NCBI RefSeq assembly: GCF_019602855.1
Contig: NZ_CP080767.1
Location: 930,001 to 994,000, forward strand
DNA length: 64,000 bases
DNA from: Cupriavidus pinatubonensis
GTDB lineage: Bacteria; Pseudomonadota; Gammaproteobacteria; Burkholderiales; Burkholderiaceae
Direction: 5' to 3'
A program made the position numbers and the translations under genes. A model generated the notes under the pieces. The model saw only the letters and a program-made list of their open reading frames with translations, ran no database searches and was not told the origin of the DNA. Numbering within the stretch: position 1 is the stretch's first letter; every line of letters starts with the position of its first letter. Of the stretch, positions 1 to 10,167 are shown piece by piece.

Positions 1-14
1 CCCGGCCAGATAGC

Positions 15-42
15 AGAAAAGCCGCTCTTGGGCGGCTTTTCT
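15..42. terminator. bidirectional hairpin terminator downstream of galU
   Basis: An 11-bp perfect stem (15-25 with 32-42) closes a 6-nt loop. The outer stem is A-rich on the left and T-rich on the right, so it can end transcription in either direction. It lies 21 bases past the galU stop codon. Confidence 0.7.
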
Positions 43-63
43 CATGATGGGCCCGGTGGACGC

Positions 64-960
64 TCAGGCCATCGTGCCGTCGGCGAGGTAGGTGCCGCGG
101 TGTTCGAGGTAATCGCGGAAACCAGCGCTGACTTCCGGGTGCTTCAGCGCGTACTCGACCGTGGCCTTCAGGTAGCCGAGCTTGCTGCCGCAGTCATAGC
201 GCGTGCCGTGGTAGCGGTACGCCAGCACCTGCTCCTGGCTGAGCAGTGACTGGATCGCGTCGGTAAGCTGGAACTCGCCGCCCGCGCCCGGCTTCAGTTC
301 GCGCAGGTGGTCGAAGATGCGCGGCGTCAAGATGTAGCGGCCGACCACGCCCAGGTTGGACGGTGCGTCTTCGGGTGCCGGCTTTTCCACGATGCCAGAC
401 ATCTTGATCACGCCTTCATCCCATTCGCGGCCATCGACCACGCCGTATGAACGGCTCTGCTCCGGGGCGATCTCTTCGACGCCGAGCACCGAGCAGTTGT
501 AGTGGTTGTACAGGTCCACCATCTGCTTCATCACCGGCGGCGTGCCGTCGATCAGGTCATCGGCCAGCATGACCGCGAACGGGGCTTCACCGACGAGCTT
601 GGCGGCGCACAGTACGGCATGGCCCAGGCCCAGCGCTTCAGGCTGGCGCACGTAGTAGCACTCCACGTTGGCCGGCTTGATCGAACGCACCACGTCGAGC
701 AGCGCCTGCTTGTTCTTTGCCTCGAGTTCCACTTCCAGTTCGAAGGCCTTGTCGAAGTGGTCTTCGATCGCGCGCTTGGAGCGGCCCGTGACGAAGATCA
801 TTTCGGTGATGCCGGCGGCCATGGCTTCTTCCACGGCGTACTGGATCAGAGGCTTGTCGACCACTGGCAGCATTTCCTTCGGGCTGGCCTTGGTGGCGGG
901 CAGAAAGCGGGTGCCCAGGCCCGCGACCGGGAAGACGGCCTTGGTAACGCGATTTTCCAT
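64..960 (-). CDS. galU: UTP--glucose-1-phosphate uridylyltransferase GalU
   Basis: Makes UDP-glucose from UTP and glucose-1-phosphate in the cytoplasm, feeding surface polysaccharide and galactose interconversion. The 298-residue protein has the usual family length (about 300). The nucleotidyltransferase signature GLGTRFLP is at residues 14-21, followed by the conserved lysine of KASPKEMLP. The later segments [18 protein letters not shown] and [10 protein letters not shown] are also typical of GalU. The ATG at 960 is preceded by GAAGGA at good spacing. It is transcribed leftward behind valS with a 115-nt gap, so it may be read through from valS or have its own promoter. Nothing is unusual about it. 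Confidence 0.97.
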   Translation of the reverse strand: MENRVTKAVFPVAGLGTRFLPATKASPKEMLPVVDKPLIQYAVEEAMAAGITEMIFVTGRSKRAIEDHFDKAFELEVELEAKNKQALLDVVRSIKPANVECYYVRQPEALGLGHAVLCAAKLVGEAPFAVMLADDLIDGTPPVMKQMVDLYNHYNCSVLGVEEIAPEQSRSYGVVDGREWDEGVIKMSGIVEKPAPEDAPSNLGVVGRYILTPRIFDHLRELKPGAGGEFQLTDAIQSLLSQEQVLAYRYHGTRYDCGSKLGYLKATVEYALKHPEVSAGFRDYLEHRGTYLADGTMA

Positions 961-1021
961 GTCAGCTATTCCTTCGGATTCGACTTGTAACCCTGCCGGA
1001 TACTGCGGGGGCCGTCTGTCA

Positions 1022-1052
1022 GGTTCCGTCCGACGTCAGGCGGACGGAAACC
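1022..1052 (-). other. hairpin between valS and galU
   Basis: CCGTCCG at 1026-1032 pairs with CGGACGG at 1041-1047, and the stem extends by T-A and, after one bulge, G-C pairs. It is 23 nt past the valS stop. It has no T-tract in the leftward direction, so it is either a weak terminator or an mRNA end/processing structure. Confidence 0.35.
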
Positions 1053-1075
1053 GACATACCCACAGTAGTTCCCGT

Positions 1076-3943
1076 TCAGGCCGGCAGGCGCTGCAGTTGA
1101 TCCTGCAGCTTGGCCAGTGTCTGCTCGAAATCGGACAGACGCTGCGTTTCCTGCGCCACCACGGCGGGCGGCGCCTTGGCGACAAAGCTCTCGTTCGACA
1201 GCTTGCCACGGCACTTGCCGATCTCGCCGCCGATGCGCTCGATCTCCTTCGACAATCGCACGCGCTCGGCGGCGACATCGATCTCGATCTTCAACAGCAG
1301 GTGGTTGCCACCGACGATGGCGACCGGCGCGCCAGCGCCTTCGGCTTGCAGGGTGGCGTCATCTTCGAATACGCGCACTTCAGAAAGTTTCGCCAGCGCC
1401 TGGATGTGCGCGCTCGCCTCGCGCAGGAACTCGGTATCGCCCTGCGCGTAAAGTGGAATGCGCTGCGCCGGCGAGATGTTCATTTCGCCACGCAGGTTGC
1501 GGCAGGCATCGACCACGGCCTTGAGCTGCGCGACCCATTGCTCGGCGGCTTCGTCGATCTTGGCCATGGCCGGCAGCGGATAGGCCTGCAGGGCGAGGCT
1601 CTCGGTGCCGTCGCCCTTGGCGCGGCCGGCCAGCGGTGCAACCTTCTGCCAGAGCTCTTCGGTAATGAACGGGATGATCGGGTGCGCAAGGCGCAGCACC
1701 GTTTCGAGCACGCGCAGCAGCGTGCGACGCGTGGCGCGCTGTTGGGCTTCGGTGCCGGTCTGGATCTGCACCTTGGCCAGCTCCAGGTACCAGTCGCAGT
1801 ATTCGTCCCAGACGAACTTGTAGATCGCGCTGGCGATGTTGTCGAAGCGGTACTCGGCAAAGCCCTTCTCGACATCGGCTTCCACGCGCTGCAGCAGCGA
1901 CACGATCCAGCGGTCGGCCTGCGAGAAGTGCAGGTAGCCGTCCGGGCCGCAGTCGTTGTTGCACGGGCCCATGCCGCAGTCATGGCCTTCGGTGTTCATC
2001 AGCACGAAGCGCGTCGCGTTCCACAGCTTGTTGCAGAAGTTGCGGTAGCCTTCGCAGCGGCCCGTGTCGAAGTTGATATTGCGGCCAAGCGTGGCCAGCG
2101 ACGCGAACGTGAAGCGCAGCGCGTCGGCGCCGAAGGCCGGAATGCCTTCCGGGAATTCCTTCTTGGTCTTCTTCTCGATCTTCGGCGCGTCCTTCGGACG
2201 GCGCAGGCCCGTGGTGCGCTTCTTGAGCAGCGTGTCGAGGTCGATACCGTCGATCAGGTCCACCGGGTCCAGCGTATTGCCCTCGGACTTGCTCATCTTC
2301 TTGCCTTCCGAGTCGCGCACCAGGCCGTGCACATACACGGTATGGAACGGCACCTGGCCGGTGAAGTGCTTGGTCATCATGACCATGCGCGCCACCCAGA
2401 AGAAGATGATGTCGTAGCCGGTGACCAGCACCGACGACGGCAGGAAGTGCTTCAGTTCCGGCGTCTCTTCAGGCCAGCCCAGCGAGGAGAACGGCACCAA
2501 TGCCGACGAGAACCACGTGTCGAGCACGTCTTCTTCTCGACGCAGCGCGCCGGTGCTGCCGGCGGCCTTCGCCTTGGCCTGCGCTTCTTCCTCGGTGCGC
2601 GCGACGAAGCAGTTGCCGGCATCGTCGTACCACGCCGGAATCTGGTGGCCCCACCACAGCTGGCGCGAGATGCACCAGTCCTGGATATTGGCCAGCCACT
2701 GGTTGTAAGTGCTGTTCCAGTTCTCGGGCACCAGCTTGATCTCGCCGCTCTGCACGGCGTCGAGCGCCACTTCGGCAATCGAGCGGCCCGGGTAGAACGT
2801 GCCTTCCGGCGCGGGCTTGCTCATGGCGACGAACCACTGGTCGGTCAGCATCGGCTCGATCGCGCTGCCGGTGCGCTCGCTGCGCGGCGTCATCAGCTTG
2901 TGCTTCTTGGTCTCGACCAGCAGGCCCTGCGCTTCCAGGTCGGCGACGATGGCCTTGCGGGCGTCATAGCGGTCCTGGCCGGCGTAGTTGCCGGGGGCGT
3001 CGGCAGTGATCTTGGCGTCGAGCGTCAGGATCGAGATCTGCGGCAGGTTGTGGCGCTGGCCAACCGCGTAGTCGTTGAAGTCATGCGCGGGCGTCACCTT
3101 GACCACGCCGGTACCGAATTCGCGGTCGACGTACTCGTCGGCGATCACAGGGATGCGGCGGCCGGTCAGCGGCAGCTCGACTTCCTTGCCGATCAGGTGC
3201 GCATAGCGCTCATCTTCGGGATGGACCATGACGGCCACGTCGCCGAGCATGGTCTCGGGGCGGGTGGTCGCAACGGTCAGGTGGGTCAGGCCGCCCTTGG
3301 CGTCGGCCTCGACCAGCGGATAGCGGATATGCCAGAGGAAGCCGTCTTCCTCGACGCTGTCGACTTCCAGGTCCGACACGGCCGTGCCGAGCACCGGGTC
3401 CCAGTTGACCAGGCGCTTGCCGCGGTAGATCAGGCCCTGCTCATGCAGGCGCACGAAGACCTCGGTGACCGCCTTCGACATGTCGGGCGACATGGTGAAG
3501 TACTCGCGGGTCCAGTCGATCGACGCGCCCATGCGGCGCACCTGGCGCGTGATAGTCGAACCCGACTCTTCCTTCCAGGCCCAGACCTTCTCGGTGAATT
3601 TCTCGCGGCCGAGGTCGTGGCGCGACACGCCCTGCGCTTCGAGCTGGCGTTCGACCACGATCTGCGTGGCAATACCCGCGTGGTCCGTACCCGGTACCCA
3701 CAATGTGTTCGCGCCCAGCATGCGTGCATGGCGGGTCAGGCCGTCCATGATCGTCTGGTTGAACGCGTGGCCCATGTGCAGCGTGCCGGTCACATTCGGC
3801 GGCGGCAGCTGGATGGCGAAATCGGGCTTGGCCGGGTCGAACGTCGGCTGCGCGATGCCACGCTTCTCCCACTCGGGGCCCCATTTCGCCTCGATGGCGG
3901 CGGGTTCGAAGCTCTTGGCAAGGGACTGGTCTTGGGCGGTCAT
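1076..3943 (-). CDS. valS: valyl-tRNA synthetase
   Basis: Class I aminoacyl-tRNA synthetase that charges tRNA-Val and edits misactivated threonine. The 955-residue length fits the bacterial ValS norm (about 950). The HIGH-type motif is HMGH at residues 56-59, within [13 protein letters not shown]. The KMSKS loop is literal (KKMSKSEGN) near residue 549. The connective editing domain includes [17 protein letters not shown], and the C-terminal 65 residues have the coiled-coil character typical of ValS. The 755-nt region upstream holds repeats and no other gene. No strong Shine-Dalgarno sequence precedes the ATG at 3943. The start is chosen because the [14 protein letters not shown] leader fits the family. 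Confidence 0.97.
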   Translation of the reverse strand: MTAQDQSLAKSFEPAAIEAKWGPEWEKRGIAQPTFDPAKPDFAIQLPPPNVTGTLHMGHAFNQTIMDGLTRHARMLGANTLWVPGTDHAGIATQIVVERQLEAQGVSRHDLGREKFTEKVWAWKEESGSTITRQVRRMGASIDWTREYFTMSPDMSKAVTEVFVRLHEQGLIYRGKRLVNWDPVLGTAVSDLEVDSVEEDGFLWHIRYPLVEADAKGGLTHLTVATTRPETMLGDVAVMVHPEDERYAHLIGKEVELPLTGRRIPVIADEYVDREFGTGVVKVTPAHDFNDYAVGQRHNLPQISILTLDAKITADAPGNYAGQDRYDARKAIVADLEAQGLLVETKKHKLMTPRSERTGSAIEPMLTDQWFVAMSKPAPEGTFYPGRSIAEVALDAVQSGEIKLVPENWNSTYNQWLANIQDWCISRQLWWGHQIPAWYDDAGNCFVARTEEEAQAKAKAAGSTGALRREEDVLDTWFSSALVPFSSLGWPEETPELKHFLPSSVLVTGYDIIFFWVARMVMMTKHFTGQVPFHTVYVHGLVRDSEGKKMSKSEGNTLDPVDLIDGIDLDTLLKKRTTGLRRPKDAPKIEKKTKKEFPEGIPAFGADALRFTFASLATLGRNINFDTGRCEGYRNFCNKLWNATRFVLMNTEGHDCGMGPCNNDCGPDGYLHFSQADRWIVSLLQRVEADVEKGFAEYRFDNIASAIYKFVWDEYCDWYLELAKVQIQTGTEAQQRATRRTLLRVLETVLRLAHPIIPFITEELWQKVAPLAGRAKGDGTESLALQAYPLPAMAKIDEAAEQWVAQLKAVVDACRNLRGEMNISPAQRIPLYAQGDTEFLREASAHIQALAKLSEVRVFEDDATLQAEGAGAPVAIVGGNHLLLKIEIDVAAERVRLSKEIERIGGEIGKCRGKLSNESFVAKAPPAVVAQETQRLSDFEQTLAKLQDQLQRLPA

Positions 3944-4033
3944 GCTGGGGATGTCGATGTTTGGCGTCTGGGCGATTGCAGGTCAGGTGCCTCGGCCTGC
4001 GCCTGGCGCGGCCGGGGATGCATTGCGCCAGTA

Positions 4034-4117
4034 AAACCCCAAATTATACGGAACGTCGCGGGGCGGGGAGGAATTCGTTCGCTTCGCGGGGGTGGGGGTC
4101 GGTATAATTTGGGGTTT
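4034..4117. repeat. 16-bp perfect inverted repeat, AT-rich, with TATAAT in each arm
   Basis: The sequence AAACCCCAAATTATAC at 4034-4049 recurs as its exact reverse complement at 4102-4117, separated by 52 nt of G-rich sequence. The left arm reads TATAAT on the minus strand, pointing at valS; the right arm reads TATAAT on the plus strand, pointing at the repeat element and uvrD. The pair could be divergent -10 elements or a large cruciform. Confidence 0.6.
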
Positions 4118-4144
4118 GGTATTTGGGTTTGATGGGGTGGGGTG

Positions 4145-4648
4145 CTTGGCAGGTGCGGCTGTTTCGCCGGCGTAGCCGGCGAGTCACTTTTTGTCCGAGC
4201 GACAAAAAGTAACCAAAAAACGCGTCACCTGGCGGCTGGCCATCAACGGTACGCTCCTATGGTTCAAACGGCTTTGGTCTCGCGAGACGTGATCTTCGTT
4301 CAAGCCTGCTAACGCTATGTGAGTCAGAACCTGTGCCTGGCGCGGCACGACTTTTGAACGATCCCCAAGTTGGTCTCGGGTACAGCGTTCCAATACGGTC
4401 AGTGGCGGGACGCCTCCGGCTGCGCTGCGCGCACGTCCTAGTCAGTAGGTTGAGACCTCATCGGAGCGAATGCCGTCCATCATGCTGACCGCGCTACCGG
4501 TACCACTCCCGGTTCAGCGATTTCGAAGGAGGTGGGTCCTACGAGCTTGGGCTTATGCCCGCAGGAGACGCGCTTTTTGGTTACTTTTTGTCGCTCGGAC
4601 AAAAAGTGACTCGCCGGCTACGCCGGCGAAACAGCGACGCCCGCCAAG
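4145..4648. mobile_element. MITE-like element with 68-bp near-perfect terminal inverted repeats, no transposase
   Basis: Arms 4159-4226 and 4567-4634 are reverse complements with 67 of 68 positions matching; a weaker match continues outward to 4145 and 4648. Each arm carries two internal hairpins: CGCCGGC/GCCGGCG with a 3-nt loop, and ACTTTTTGTC/GACAAAAAGT with a 5-nt loop. The 340-bp centre has no convincing coding frame. This architecture suggests a non-autonomous mobile element or a dispersed structural repeat. I could not identify target-site duplications. Confidence 0.6.
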
Positions 4649-4698
4649 AACCCTGCCATCCAAAAAGCCAATAACCGCCGTTCACCCTTCATTTCTGA

Positions 4699-7059
4699 AT
4701 GTCCGATCTGCTCGCCAACCTGAACGCCGAACAACTCGCCGCCGTCACGCTGCCTGACGAGCCGGCCCTGATCCTGGCCGGCGCGGGCAGCGGCAAGACG
4801 CGCGTGCTGACAACGCGCATCGCGTGGCTGATCCAGAACGGACGGGTGTCGCCGGCGGGCATCCTGGCCGTGACCTTCACCAACAAGGCCGCCAAGGAAA
4901 TGCAGACGCGCCTGTCCTCGATGCTGCCGATCAACACGCGCGGCATGTGGATCGGCACTTTCCACGGCCTCTGCAACCGCATGCTGCGCGCGCATTTCCG
5001 CGACGCGGGCCTGCCGCAGACGTTTGCCATCCTCGACAGCCAGGACCAGCTTTCGGCGCTCAAGCGCCTGCTGAAAGCGCTCAATGTCGATGACGAGAAG
5101 TACCCGGCCAAGAACCTCCAGTACTTCATCAACAACGCCAAGGAGCAGGGCCTGCGTCCTGCCGACGTGGAGGCGAACGACGACTTCAACCGCCGTTTCG
5201 TCGACCTGTACGCCGCATACGATCAGCAATGCCAGCGCGAGGGCGTGGTGGACTTCGCCGAGTTGCTGCTGCGCTGCTATGAGCTGCTACGTTACAACGA
5301 CGCCATTCGCCAGCACTACCAGCACCGCTTCAGCCATGTGCTGGTGGACGAGTTCCAGGACACCAACGTGCTGCAGTACCAGTGGCTCAAGCTGCTGGCC
5401 GGCCATGGCACGCAGAATCCGGCGGCGGTGTTTGCGGTCGGCGACGACGACCAGAGCATCTACGCGTTCCGTGGCGCGAATGTCGGCAATATGCGCGATT
5501 TCGAGCATGAGTTCCGCGTGCGCAAGCTGATCAAGCTCGAACAGAACTACCGCTCGCACGGCCATATCCTCGATTCGGCCAATCACCTGATCTCGCATAA
5601 CTCCCGACGCCTCGGCAAGAACCTGCGTACCGATGCGGGCCACGGCGAACCGGTGCGCGTGTTCCAGGCGGGATCGGACGGCCAGGAGGCGTCGTGGCTG
5701 GTCGAGGAGATCCGCGACCAGATTGCGCAGGGCATGAGCCGGTCGGAGATTGCGATCCTGTATCGCAGCAACGCGCAGTCGCGCGTGATTGAGCATGCGT
5801 TGTTTTCGGCGGGCATCGCGTATCGCGTGTATGGCGGCCTGCGCTTCTTCGAGCGCGCTGAAATCAAGCACGCGCTCGCCTACCTGCAATTGCTGGAGAA
5901 CCCGCGCAACGATGCGGCCTTTGGCCGCGTGGTGAATTTCCCCGCGCGCGGCATTGGCGCGCGCTCGCTGGAGCAACTGCAGGATGCCGCGCGCCAGTAC
6001 AACTGCTCGCTGGCCGAGGCCGTGGCCTATGTGCCGGGCGCGGCCGGCAGCAAGCTCGCCGCATTCGTCCGCCTGATCGAGCAGATGCGCGCCGAGACGC
6101 GTCGCATGACGCTGGCCGAGGTCGTGGAGCACGTGACCAATGCCAGCGGACTGATCACGCATTACCGCGGCGAGAAGGAAGGCCAGGATCGCATCGAGAA
6201 CTTGCAGGAACTGGTGACCGCCGCGCAGGCATTCGTCGTGGAAGAGGGCTACGGGCTGGAGGCGCTGGCCGCGGTGATCCCGGTCGGCTTCGAATCGCGC
6301 GCGGCCCAGGTCGTGCAGCAGCTTGCCGAAGGCGACCAGGCCCAGCAGGTGCTGGACCCCGAAGCGCTGCCCGTGGTGATGACGCCGCTGGTGGCCTTCC
6401 TCACGCACGCCTCGCTCGAGGCCGGCGACAACCAGGCGCAGGCGGGCCAGGACGCGGTGCAGATGATGACCGTACACGCCGCCAAGGGCCTCGAGTTCAA
6501 CGTGGTCTTCATCACCGGGCTCGAAGAGGGCTTGTTCCCGCACGAGAACAGCGCGATGGAGCAGGACGGTCTTGAGGAAGAGCGCCGGCTGATGTACGTG
6601 GCGATCACGCGTGCGCGCGAGCGGCTGTACCTGTCCTTCGCGCAGAGCCGAGTGTTGCACGGCCAGATGCGTTACCACGTGCGCTCGCGCTTCTTCGAAG
6701 AGCTGCCGGAAGAGGCGCTCAAGTGGCTCACGCCGCAGCAGCAGAGCTACGGCGGCGTGCGCCGCCAGGAACGTGACAACGCATGGGGCCGCGACTGGTT
6801 CCGCAAGCCCGAGGACGCCCCGTATTCGGGCAACAAGCCGACCGGCGGCATGGACACGGGCAACGGCTATGCCGATGCCAAGCGCGAAGCCGGCACCGGT
6901 TTCCGCGTGGGCCAGCAGGTGTTCCACAACAAGTTCGGCGAGGGCGTGATCAAGGCGCTCGAAGGCGATGGCGCGGATGCGCGGGCCCAGATCGACTTCA
7001 AGCGCCACGGCGCCAAGTGGCTCGCGCTGTCGGTGGCGAAGCTGGACCCGATCAACTGA
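4699..7059 (+). CDS. uvrD: UvrD/PcrA-type DNA helicase II
   Basis: A superfamily 1A 3'-5' DNA helicase acting in nucleotide excision and mismatch repair. The 786 residues are slightly longer than E. coli UvrD (720). Walker A is AGAGSGKT at residues 27-34, Walker B is DEFQDTN near residue 217, and GDDDQSIYAFRGA and QNYRSHGHIL follow. MMTVHAAKGLEF is near residue 590. The last 55 residues form the small C-terminal domain found in UvrD/PcrA, with FRVGQQVFHNKFGEGVI, and this separates it from Rep. The ATG at 4699 starts MSDLLANLNAEQ, the family N-terminus, although no clear Shine-Dalgarno sequence precedes it. It ends 24 nt from the convergent sauU. Confidence 0.93.
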   Translation: MSDLLANLNAEQLAAVTLPDEPALILAGAGSGKTRVLTTRIAWLIQNGRVSPAGILAVTFTNKAAKEMQTRLSSMLPINTRGMWIGTFHGLCNRMLRAHFRDAGLPQTFAILDSQDQLSALKRLLKALNVDDEKYPAKNLQYFINNAKEQGLRPADVEANDDFNRRFVDLYAAYDQQCQREGVVDFAELLLRCYELLRYNDAIRQHYQHRFSHVLVDEFQDTNVLQYQWLKLLAGHGTQNPAAVFAVGDDDQSIYAFRGANVGNMRDFEHEFRVRKLIKLEQNYRSHGHILDSANHLISHNSRRLGKNLRTDAGHGEPVRVFQAGSDGQEASWLVEEIRDQIAQGMSRSEIAILYRSNAQSRVIEHALFSAGIAYRVYGGLRFFERAEIKHALAYLQLLENPRNDAAFGRVVNFPARGIGARSLEQLQDAARQYNCSLAEAVAYVPGAAGSKLAAFVRLIEQMRAETRRMTLAEVVEHVTNASGLITHYRGEKEGQDRIENLQELVTAAQAFVVEEGYGLEALAAVIPVGFESRAAQVVQQLAEGDQAQQVLDPEALPVVMTPLVAFLTHASLEAGDNQAQAGQDAVQMMTVHAAKGLEFNVVFITGLEEGLFPHENSAMEQDGLEEERRLMYVAITRARERLYLSFAQSRVLHGQMRYHVRSRFFEELPEEALKWLTPQQQSYGGVRRQERDNAWGRDWFRKPEDAPYSGNKPTGGMDTGNGYADAKREAGTGFRVGQQVFHNKFGEGVIKALEGDGADARAQIDFKRHGAKWLALSVAKLDPIN

Positions 7060-7083
7060 GCGGGCCCGGCCTCGCATGCCGGA

Positions 7084-8376
7084 TCAGGGGAAGGCCGGAC
7101 GCACCTCGGCCGCCTTTTCCTCTGGCGTATCGACGGTCTTCAGCGGATTGATGAACAACGCCGCGATTGCACCGACGCCGAGCAGTCCCGCCGAAATCAT
7201 GAACGGCAGGTTGTAGCTGCCCGTGGTCTCGATCAGGTAGCCGAACGCCACCGGCGAGATCATGCCGGCCAGTCCGAAGCCCGTATTCATCATGCCGCCC
7301 GCGGTGCCGGCGTACTTGCCGGCGATGTCGAGCGGCAGGCTCCACAGCACGGCGTTGGTCAGCTCCAGGAAGAAAAACGACAGCGACAGCAGGATCACGG
7401 CGTTGACCGCGTCGGCCGTGTAGGTCATCGGCACGATGAACATCAGCGAGCCGGCAAGCCCGAGGAACAGAATCGAGCCGCGCGCCAGGCGCAGGTTGCC
7501 CGTGCGTTTGTAGACGCGGTCCGACAGCACGCCGCCGAGCGTGTCGCCGACCACGCCGGCCATCAGCGGCAGCGCCGTGAACAATGCGAGCTGCTTGAGA
7601 TCGAAGCCGCGCGCTTCCTTCAAGTACGACGGCAGCCAGGTCAGGTAGACCCACAGCGACCAGCCGTAGCAGAAGTCCACGAACGTCACGAGCCACATGC
7701 GCCGGAACAGGCGTCGCCATGGCGTTGCCGCCTTGGCCGAGCGCTGGCATTCGCCGCGCCGGTAGCCGATCTCCTGCAACTCCTGCGGCGTCACGCGTTT
7801 GTGCTCGTCGGGCGAATCCTTGAAGACGGTAGCGTAGAGCAGGGTCCAGCCGAGGCTGATCGCGCCGAGCACGATGAACGCTTCACGCCAACCGGCAGTC
7901 GCCACGATGGCGAGCACGATCGGCGGCGTGATCGCTCCGCCAAGTCGAGCGAAGCTGTGCGTGACGCCCTGCGCGAAGCCGCGTTCGGCCACCGGCATCC
8001 AGTACGTGAACGCACGTGTCGCGGTCGGAAACGCGCCGCCCTCGCCAATGCCGAGCACGAAGCGCAGCACCACCAGCATCATCACGCTGCCCGCGAAGCC
8101 GGTCATCACGGTGGCCACGCCCCAGATCAGCGACAGCACGATCAGCACCTTCTTGGGCCCGAACTTGTCGGACAACCAGCCGCCGAGGATCTGCATGGCG
8201 GCATACGGGTACGCAAACGCGGAGAACACCAGGCCGAGCTGCGAAGACGTCAGTCCCATCTCTTCGCGGATCAGCGGGGCGGCGACCGAGATGTTGACGC
8301 GGTCGATATAGGCGATGAAATACATCAGGCACATGACGCCGAGGATCATATGCCGGGTCTTGATGCGTTGCTTCAT
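7084..8376 (-). CDS. sauU: MFS transporter, probable sulfoacetate permease SauU
   Basis: A 430-residue major facilitator of the anion:cation symporter type, with about 12 membrane segments. The cytoplasmic signature between helices 2 and 3 is GGWLSDKFGPKKV, near residues 65-77. It is the last gene of the leftward cassette that also holds sauS and sauT, 261 nt behind sauT. In C. necator H16 the equivalent gene is assigned as the sulfoacetate importer, and that assignment is the basis for the substrate here. A very strong Shine-Dalgarno sequence (AAAGGAGG) sits 4 nt before the ATG at 8376. The gap before it could hold a separate promoter, but I see no convincing one. Confidence 0.85.
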   Translation of the reverse strand: MKQRIKTRHMILGVMCLMYFIAYIDRVNISVAAPLIREEMGLTSSQLGLVFSAFAYPYAAMQILGGWLSDKFGPKKVLIVLSLIWGVATVMTGFAGSVMMLVVLRFVLGIGEGGAFPTATRAFTYWMPVAERGFAQGVTHSFARLGGAITPPIVLAIVATAGWREAFIVLGAISLGWTLLYATVFKDSPDEHKRVTPQELQEIGYRRGECQRSAKAATPWRRLFRRMWLVTFVDFCYGWSLWVYLTWLPSYLKEARGFDLKQLALFTALPLMAGVVGDTLGGVLSDRVYKRTGNLRLARGSILFLGLAGSLMFIVPMTYTADAVNAVILLSLSFFFLELTNAVLWSLPLDIAGKYAGTAGGMMNTGFGLAGMISPVAFGYLIETTGSYNLPFMISAGLLGVGAIAALFINPLKTVDTPEEKAAEVRPAFP

Positions 8377-8637
8377 ACCACCTCCTTTGCGCGGCTACCG
8401 CGCGTGGCGTTGACGGGGCGGCCGCCCGGCGCATTGGTCCATTGCCAAGCGCATTCGGGTGGCCGGGGCGCGGCGTCTGCCGTGCTGCCCAGTCCTTGAG
8501 CAATCTGCTGTCTGTCGGGTTACCGGATAAGTCTTGTCTCCTGTTCCGGTGCGGTGCAGTTCGATGGCCTCCTTGGCAATAGTTGTGGACCGGGATGCCG
8601 CCACGCGGACGTTCCGGGGAATAGAGGAGTCAGGTGG

Positions 8638-10167
8638 CTACGCAGGATCAAGCAGCTTGAGCCGCTGCACCTTGCCGGACGGACCGCGCGGCAGTTCGCT
8701 GATGAAGCGGAACTCCTTCGGCGTCTTGTAGCGGCCCAGCTCGCGCAGGCAGTGCGCGCGCAGTGCGGCGTCATCGCACGGCGTGGCATCGCGCATGACG
8801 ACGAACGCGACGATCTCCTGCCCGTAGGCGGGGTCCGGCACGCCGACCGCGGCAGCTTCGAGCACCGCAGGGTGCCGCAGCAACGCTTCGTCGATCTCGC
8901 GCGGGGCGATGTTTTCGCCGCCCTTGATGATCAGTTCCTTCGCGCGGCCCGTGATGTAGAAGTAGCCATCGGCATCGCGGTAGCCGAGATCGCCCGTGCG
9001 CAGCCAGCCGTCGTGCGTGAAGGCGTCGCGCGTGACGTCGGGCGCCTTGTAGTAGCCGGCCATCACGTTCTCGCCTTGCAGGACGATCTCGCCGATCTGC
9101 CCGTCATCCACTGGCTTGCCGTCACGCCCCAGCACTCGTGCATGCGTCCCTGAGGGCCGGCCGATGCTGCCGATGCGCCTTTGTTGGGGATCGAGCGGAT
9201 TGCTGAACGCGGGCGCGGCAGTCTCGGTCATGCCCATGGTCTCGATCACGCCGATGCCGAAGCGATCCTCGAACTCGCGATGGTGTTCGGGCGGCAGCGC
9301 GGCCGACGCCGAGCGGCAGAAGCGCACGCCTGCGGGCGCCTTGCCGTCGGGATCATTGAGCAAGTAGGCGATGATGGTTGGGACGACGTTGAGCCACGTG
9401 CAGCCGTGGCGCGTGATGTCGTGCCAGAACGAACTGGCTGAGAATCGCGTCGGCATTACGACTGATCCACCGTGGACCAGGGGCGCGATCGCCGTCACGA
9501 CGAGGCCGTTGATGTGATACAGCGGCAGCGTCGCCAGCACGCGGTCGGCCGGGCCAAGCGCATGTTCGCGGCTGACGTTGGCGCCATTCGTCGCGAGGTT
9601 GTGGTGCGTGAGCAGCACGCCCTTGGGTGTGCCCGTGGTGCCCGACGTGTACATCAGGAGCGCGGGCGCGTCTGGCTCGGGCAATGGCAGCGGAGGGGCA
9701 TCGTTCCTCACTACGGGCAGCGCGGGCAGGTTGGTGGCGTCTGGTGCCGTGATCACGACGGGCACATCGAGCTTGGCTTCACGCAGCGCCTCGCGGATCG
9801 CCGCTTCGCCGCCAGGCCACGTGAAGATGAGCCGCGTGTCCGAGTGCGCCAGGATGTAGCGCAATTGCGCTGGCTGGCACAGCAGGTTGATCGGGTTGAC
9901 GACCAGCCCGCACGCCATCGTGCCAAGCAACAGCCGAGCGGTCTGTTCGCCGTTGGGCAGGTAGACCGACACGGTCTGCCCGCTCGCCAGTCCGGCTGCC
10001 GCATAGCGTTCGCAGAGCGCGTCCGCATCATCGGACAGCGCACCAAACGTGAGCGCATGGCCGCTGTCGGGGGAGAGCAGATACGGCTGGTCCGGCCATT
10101 GCGCGGCGCGCGCAGCCATCACCGTGGCCAGGCTTTCGAAGGCTTGGGGTTCGACGCGCGCGTTCAT
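8638..10167 (-). CDS. sauT: AMP-forming acyl-CoA ligase, probable sulfoacetate--CoA ligase SauT
   Basis: An ANL-superfamily ligase that should adenylate sulfoacetate and transfer it to CoA. The 509-residue length is normal. The P-loop is TSGTTGTPKG near residues 171-180. The hinge and A8 region appears as GYFYITGRAKELIIKGGENI, and the C-terminal catalytic lysine is within GPSGKVQRLKL. The ATG overlaps the sauS stop in an ATGA, indicating translational coupling. The family alone would suit many acids; the substrate is inferred from synteny with the characterised C. necator sau cluster, where the sulfoacetyl-CoA formed is reduced by SauS. Confidence 0.87.
   Translation of the reverse strand: MNARVEPQAFESLATVMAARAAQWPDQPYLLSPDSGHALTFGALSDDADALCERYAAAGLASGQTVSVYLPNGEQTARLLLGTMACGLVVNPINLLCQPAQLRYILAHSDTRLIFTWPGGEAAIREALREAKLDVPVVITAPDATNLPALPVVRNDAPPLPLPEPDAPALLMYTSGTTGTPKGVLLTHHNLATNGANVSREHALGPADRVLATLPLYHINGLVVTAIAPLVHGGSVVMPTRFSASSFWHDITRHGCTWLNVVPTIIAYLLNDPDGKAPAGVRFCRSASAALPPEHHREFEDRFGIGVIETMGMTETAAPAFSNPLDPQQRRIGSIGRPSGTHARVLGRDGKPVDDGQIGEIVLQGENVMAGYYKAPDVTRDAFTHDGWLRTGDLGYRDADGYFYITGRAKELIIKGGENIAPREIDEALLRHPAVLEAAAVGVPDPAYGQEIVAFVVMRDATPCDDAALRAHCLRELGRYKTPKEFRFISELPRGPSGKVQRLKLLDPA

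Larger units (their letters stand above)
3944..4698. other. 755-bp gene-free region between valS and uvrD
   Basis: Two inverted-repeat structures occupy this region: a 16-bp pair near valS (4034-4117) and a roughly 500-bp element with 68-bp inverted ends (4145-4648). The open frames inside are short, without recognisable domains or good ribosome binding sites, so I see no gene here. Confidence 0.7.

Noticed and set aside
668..4132. 1154-codon open frame on the plus strand, antisense to valS
   Set aside because: It arises from high GC and codon bias of valS; the translation is Arg/His/Leu-rich without domains and has no ribosome binding site.
4170..4757. Small frames inside the inverted-repeat element as a transposase or toxin
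   Set aside because: All are under 100 codons, lack domains and ribosome binding sites, and are interrupted by the hairpins.
5287..7077. 596-codon frame antisense to uvrD
   Set aside because: Shadow of a GC-rich gene with no recognisable domain.
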